Shown here piece by piece: positions 13,370 through 16,355 of a stretch of DNA of 16,355 nt. The translations under genes and the position numbers were made by a program. The DNA lies in the NCBI GenBank assembly GCA_037968515.1, contig JBBKVQ010000339.1:1-16355 (forward strand). The letters run 5' to 3'. The notes beneath the pieces were generated by a model. That model was not told the origin of the DNA and did not search any database. It saw nothing but the letters and a program-made list of their open reading frames with translations. Within the stretch, counting starts at the first letter, position 1; every line of letters starts with the position of its first letter. Source of the DNA: JBFFMO01 sp037968515. Its GTDB lineage: Bacteria > Myxococcota_A > Bradymonadia > Bradymonadales > Bradymonadaceae.

Positions 13370-13969
13370 ATGGATGAACTTTTTACAAAATCTGGGTTGG
13401 ACGGACTCTCGGAGGTTTCCGAGGAGCTGGACGCTAATCGGTGGAAAATACGCTTCGAGGCCATCGTTGCGGCTGTGTCTGCTGTGGCTGCACGCCGTGA
13501 GGGCCTAGCGGAATGGGTAATGGTTTGGTTGCCGGCAGGGATGGCGCTTCAGAAGCTTGGGATGACGCTGGGCCGCCTGCTCTTTTCATTGTCGAACGCC
13601 ATTAAAGGTTCAGCGGAACCTGACGTGTTCCGTGACCAGGTCCTCCAGAATCTGCGCGAGGACTTCGAGGACATCGTCGAGGTCTTCCCCGACGCCAGCC
13701 AATGGTTGCTTGGCGTTGATGAGCTAGACCGGCTAATCCGCGCGGTTGTTGAAGATCCATCAGCTCGTGCGACCATCACCGAAGTCGGAACCGCCTTGAC
13801 GCAGCTCCTCGATGACGTCATCGGTCGTATGCTCGAAGTGATTCTAAGTGACGGAGAATCGCGTTCGGTCGATGTGACGGGTATGACTCACTGGATTGAA
13901 AACCTCGAGGTGATTATTCAAGCCGCGCTCGACCGCCTCAATCTCGACGGAAGGCTGTTTTTTCGATGA
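13370..13969 (+). CDS. Hypothetical protein, 199 residues, helical and acidic
   Basis: Not recognised. There is no signal peptide; the protein looks mostly alpha-helical and acidic, with a hydrophobic patch at about residues 48-72 (EWVMVWLPAGMALQKLGMTL) that could be a membrane-associated helix or a buried one. The later part has regular amphipathic helices (LRAVVED-like and LEVIIQAALDRLNL). It starts 12 bases after the preceding stop, with no strong ribosome site, and its TGA overlaps the next ATG as ATGA. It is probably cytoplasmic or peripheral to the inner membrane and co-made with the three-helix membrane protein that follows. Confidence 0.8.
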   Translation: MDELFTKSGLDGLSEVSEELDANRWKIRFEAIVAAVSAVAARREGLAEWVMVWLPAGMALQKLGMTLGRLLFSLSNAIKGSAEPDVFRDQVLQNLREDFEDIVEVFPDASQWLLGVDELDRLIRAVVEDPSARATITEVGTALTQLLDDVIGRMLEVILSDGESRSVDVTGMTHWIENLEVIIQAALDRLNLDGRLFFR

Positions 13970-14367
13970 TGGAAACGATCACGCAATCATTTAATGCTGG
14001 TGGAATCTGGATGTGGGTCATCCTGATTCTCGGAATTATTTCGTACCTGACCTCCATCGTAGCATTGGCTTTCTTGGGTGTGTCTTTTCGAAAACCGATC
14101 CGTTTGACGATGATTTGGTTTGGCGTGGTGCTGCTCGTACTTGGCATCTCGATCTTTGTGATTGGCGTTGTCGCTTATGGTGTGGGCATGTCTCAGGTAG
14201 AGCACGCACTCGCATATGTGGACGCCACGCTCATCGACCAGGCGCGTGAACACGGCACTCGCGAGGCCAAGTTGCCCCTGAATTTTTCGCTGATTATTGG
14301 TGGATTCCCCACGCTGGTTGGTGTCGTGGCTTTTATCCGCGGATTACGGTTGCCACGCAAACGCTGA
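13966..14367 (+). CDS. Small integral membrane protein with three predicted helices
   Basis: A 133-residue protein with hydrophobic segments at about 15-39 (WMWVILILGIISYLTSIVAL), 50-74 (WFGVVLLVLGISIFVIGVVA) and 105-127. The first, with its GGIWMWVILILG lead-in, resembles the first helix of MotA/TolQ/ExbB proton-channel subunits. The protein is much shorter than those, and the conserved TolQ core is not evident, so that assignment is only a possibility. Between helices 2 and 3 is a charged loop (QAREHGTREAK) and the C-terminus is basic (RLPRKR). ATG 13966 overlaps the upstream stop and has GGAAGG 11 bases before it; a second ATG follows directly at 13969. Confidence 0.8.
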   Translation: MMETITQSFNAGGIWMWVILILGIISYLTSIVALAFLGVSFRKPIRLTMIWFGVVLLVLGISIFVIGVVAYGVGMSQVEHALAYVDATLIDQAREHGTREAKLPLNFSLIIGGFPTLVGVVAFIRGLRLPRKR

Positions 14368-14424
14368 GTGATTTTTAAGTGTGCGCGGGCCCCAGCCTGT
14401 ATCTGATTCGTGATTGGAGATGAA
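14368..14424 (+). promoter_or_regulatory. Short gap with the ribosome site that sets the next start
   Basis: These 57 bases carry GGAG at 14416-14419, five bases before GTG 14425. This chooses GTG 14425 over the in-frame GTG at 14410, which lies upstream of that site. A GC-rich GCGGGCCCC patch is present, but no convincing terminator or promoter, so read-through from the upstream genes is likely. Confidence 0.45.
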
Positions 14425-15387
14425 GTGAAACGTTGGATCGTCGGGATAATCTTATATTGTGGTCTTTCAGGCTCCGCCTACGCTCAAGACGCAAGCGCTA
14501 AAGATAAACCGACGCAGGCCGTCGAGCGACCCGCAATCACCACCGGAAAAGCGGCAAAAATTAGTGCCGAAAAACCATCGAAAGGGAAATTCAGCGATGA
14601 CGGTTGGGGAATTAAATTTAAAGTCCCATCCGGTTGGATCGCACAAAAAGGTTCCGATGGAATCGTCCTATCATCCCAAAAAGATCGTGGCTTCATTCTG
14701 ATCTTTCCTCATGAAGCGACCTCGACCAACGATTTGATGGACGGCGCGCGCGAAGGCACGATCATCGATGGAAAGAACTACCTCCGTGTGATTGGCGAAC
14801 CCGACACGACCTCGAAAACCAATGTTACCGCGAATTTTGGCGGCATTCTTGACGGAAAAGACAAGGTTAAGGGATACGCCGTTGGCGTCCTATCGAAGTA
14901 CGGAGACGGAGCAGTTGTGCTCGCTGTTCACCCCGAGTCCACGTTCGATCCCAAAGACAGAAAGACCGTAGACACCCTTGTGAAGTCGCTCCGGTTTTAT
15001 AAGCCCCGCGTCCCCAAAACCGTGAAGGATTGGAAAAAAGAACTCGGCGGTTCGAAGCTCGAATACTTGGCTTTTTATCGAAGCTCCGGGTTTGGCGGGG
15101 ACACGGGAAGTACCACTCAGAATAATACGATTATATTATGTCCAGACGGCTCGTTTCTGTTTCGTGACCGCGGTCACGGGCCCATCAGTGCTTACGATGG
15201 CGGCGGCCTCGCTCAATGTGCGGACGATATTCTGGGGTTGTGGGAAGTCGAATCGACCGACGATAAAACTCGTTTGATTCTGAATTTCGACGGCGGAAAA
15301 ACGGGAACGTTTAATGTGGATTACGACTCTCCAAAGCTTCGACTGAATGGCCGTCGCCATTTCTGGTCATCGATAAAATGTCGTTAG
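14425..15387 (+). CDS. Secreted two-domain protein of unknown function
   Basis: A 320-residue protein with a Sec signal peptide (MKRWIVGIILYCGLSGSAYA, cleaved AYA|QD). A Lys/Ala/Pro-rich linker is followed by domain 1 (about 55-190), opening DDGWGIKFKVPSGWIAQ and ending VDTLVKSLRFYKP. This layout resembles PsbP/DcrB-like secreted domains. Domain 2 (about 205-320) has LEYLAFYRSSGFGG, an ILCPDGSFLFRD strand, GLWEVES, and a final LNGRRHFWS. The 'x-L-C-x-DG-F ... G-x-W-x-V ... LNG' pattern recurs in small beta-rich secreted proteins of bacteria, but no function is known. GTG 14425 is chosen on its GGAG site and on the signal peptide. The gene may be the last of the operon, 57 bases after the membrane protein. 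Confidence 0.85.
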   Translation: MKRWIVGIILYCGLSGSAYAQDASAKDKPTQAVERPAITTGKAAKISAEKPSKGKFSDDGWGIKFKVPSGWIAQKGSDGIVLSSQKDRGFILIFPHEATSTNDLMDGAREGTIIDGKNYLRVIGEPDTTSKTNVTANFGGILDGKDKVKGYAVGVLSKYGDGAVVLAVHPESTFDPKDRKTVDTLVKSLRFYKPRVPKTVKDWKKELGGSKLEYLAFYRSSGFGGDTGSTTQNNTIILCPDGSFLFRDRGHGPISAYDGGGLAQCADDILGLWEVESTDDKTRLILNFDGGKTGTFNVDYDSPKLRLNGRRHFWSSIKCR

Positions 15388-15414
15388 TCGGTTGTCGCTG
15401 ACTAGCACGACCGA
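15388..15414. terminator. Hairpin between convergent genes, possible two-way terminator
   Basis: TCGGTTGT (15388-15395) can pair with ACGACCGA (15407-15414), giving eight pairs including one T-G wobble and an 11-base loop. It starts directly after the stop of the secreted protein gene and lies 11 bases beyond the uvrB stop. No T-run follows on either strand, so it is a weak candidate. Confidence 0.35.
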
Positions 15415-15424
15415 TCCTACGCCA

Positions 15425-16355
15425 TCAGCGTACCGAGAGTAACCGAACTTCCAGCTTCTTCATGTCGTCGCGAATTCTGGCCGCCGACTCAAAGTTCAAG
15501 TTATCCGCCGCATCGCGCATCTTCTGGCGCAGGCTCGCCATTTCCTTCTCGATGTCGGTGGCCGTCGCATCCTCGAAATCGAAAACGACACCGGAACCGG
15601 GTTCGTATTCTTCTTCGTCGTCCGGAACATGACTCTCAAGATCGTGAATCTTTTTAATGATGGTTTTGGGAGTGATATCGTGTTCAATATTATAAGAATG
15701 CTGAATATCACGCCGCCGATTGGTCTCTTCGATGGCGTATTGAATCGAGTTGGTGATTTTGTCCGCGTACAAAATGACCATGCCATCTGAGTTTCGTGCT
15801 GCACGACCAATGGTCTGGATGAGCGACCGCGCAGACCTCAAGAACCCTTCCTTATCGGCGTCCAAAATCCCAACAAGACTGACCTCGGGGATGTCGATGC
15901 CTTCACGAAGTAGGTTGATGCCGATCAGGACATCGAACACGCCTTTGCGCAAATCTCGAATGATATTCATACGTTCGATCGTATCGATATCACTGTGCAA
16001 GTAGCGAGTTTTGATGCCAAGCTCGGTCAGGTACTCCGTCAAATCCTGCGACATGACCTTGGTCAGCGTCGTCACCAACACCCGCTCGTTTCGCTCCACA
16101 CGCAGCCTAATCTCGCCGTACAGGTCGTCGACCTGTTCCATGGCTGGGCGGATCTCGATTCGTGGATCGAGCAGGCCCGTGGGCCGAATGATTTGTTCAA
16201 CGACTACTCCCTCGGTCTGTTCCAATTCGAAGTTTCCGGGCGTTGCAGAAACATAAATCAGACGTCCCGCTCGCTCCTGCCATTCCTCGAATTTTAATGG
16301 GCGATTATCGAGCGCGCTGGGCAGTCGAAATCCGTGCCCGACCAAGGTTTCCTTG
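15425..16355 (-). CDS. uvrB: UvrB, excinuclease ABC subunit B, C-terminal part, cut by window edge
   Basis: UvrB is the helicase-like damage-verification subunit of nucleotide excision repair; it receives DNA from UvrA and recruits UvrC. The last 309 residues are present and the reading frame continues through the right edge (KETLVGHGFRLPSALDNRPLKF at the border). Visible UvrB hallmarks: IYVSATPGNFE, VLVTTLTKVMSQDLTEYL, RYLHSDIDTIERM, INLLREGIDIPEVSLV, DADKEGFLRSARSLIQTIG followed by RAARN (helicase motif VI), DITPKTI, an acidic linker (DDEEEYEPGSG), and a final UVR domain for UvrC contact (RQKMRDAADNLNFESAARIR). The stop is TGA 15427-15425. It is convergent with and functionally unrelated to the neighbouring envelope genes. 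Confidence 0.97.
   Translation of the reverse strand, partial: KETLVGHGFRLPSALDNRPLKFEEWQERAGRLIYVSATPGNFELEQTEGVVVEQIIRPTGLLDPRIEIRPAMEQVDDLYGEIRLRVERNERVLVTTLTKVMSQDLTEYLTELGIKTRYLHSDIDTIERMNIIRDLRKGVFDVLIGINLLREGIDIPEVSLVGILDADKEGFLRSARSLIQTIGRAARNSDGMVILYADKITNSIQYAIEETNRRRDIQHSYNIEHDITPKTIIKKIHDLESHVPDDEEEYEPGSGVVFDFEDATATDIEKEMASLRQKMRDAADNLNFESAARIRDDMKKLEVRLLSVR

Overview
The window looks like chromosomal DNA from a Gram-negative bacterium of the Myxococcota / Bradymonadota ('deltaproteobacterial') type. This is inferred from three things: the style of the secreted proteins (thrombospondin type 3-like Asp/Cys repeats, stacked bacterial Ig-like domains, a Cys + membrane helix + RRRR C-terminal tail resembling MYXO-CTERM/JDVT-CTERM), several lipoprotein signal peptides, and moderately high GC. 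There is no rRNA, tRNA, CRISPR array, transposase, integrase or phage gene, so nothing marks it as a mobile island.

Left part (1-3389, minus strand): an OafA-type membrane acyltransferase with a C-terminal SGNH esterase domain. It is followed by a probable two-gene unit, a zinc-independent MDR-family oxidoreductase and an aldehyde dehydrogenase. The stop of the first overlaps the start of the second (ATGA), and the second runs off the left edge. The MDR gene has a possible promoter of its own in the 55-base gap after the acyltransferase.

Centre (3551-9058, plus strand): one very large secreted protein of 1835 residues. It has a signal peptide, an N-terminal beta-rich domain, a DUF11-like domain, an Asp-rich calcium-binding-like stretch, 12 Ig-like repeats and a C-terminal sorting tail. 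It is transcribed divergently from the acyltransferase and is most likely a cell-surface adhesin or stalk protein.

Right part (9271-15387, plus strand): after a 212-base intergenic region holding a 38-base tandem repeat and several inverted repeats, there is a compact run of six genes. In order they are a lipoprotein made almost wholly of 15 thrombospondin type 3-like repeats, a SixA-like histidine phosphatase, a 653-residue lipoprotein of unknown function, a 199-residue unknown protein, a 133-residue protein with three membrane helices, and a 320-residue secreted two-domain protein. The first two junctions are TTGA overlaps (TTG start inside a TGA stop) and another is an ATGA overlap, so at least the first five genes are probably one translationally coupled operon. 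The joint function is unknown; most products are predicted to be in the envelope.

Right edge (15425-16355, minus strand): the C-terminal part of UvrB, the nucleotide excision repair helicase subunit, converging on the operon with a hairpin between them.
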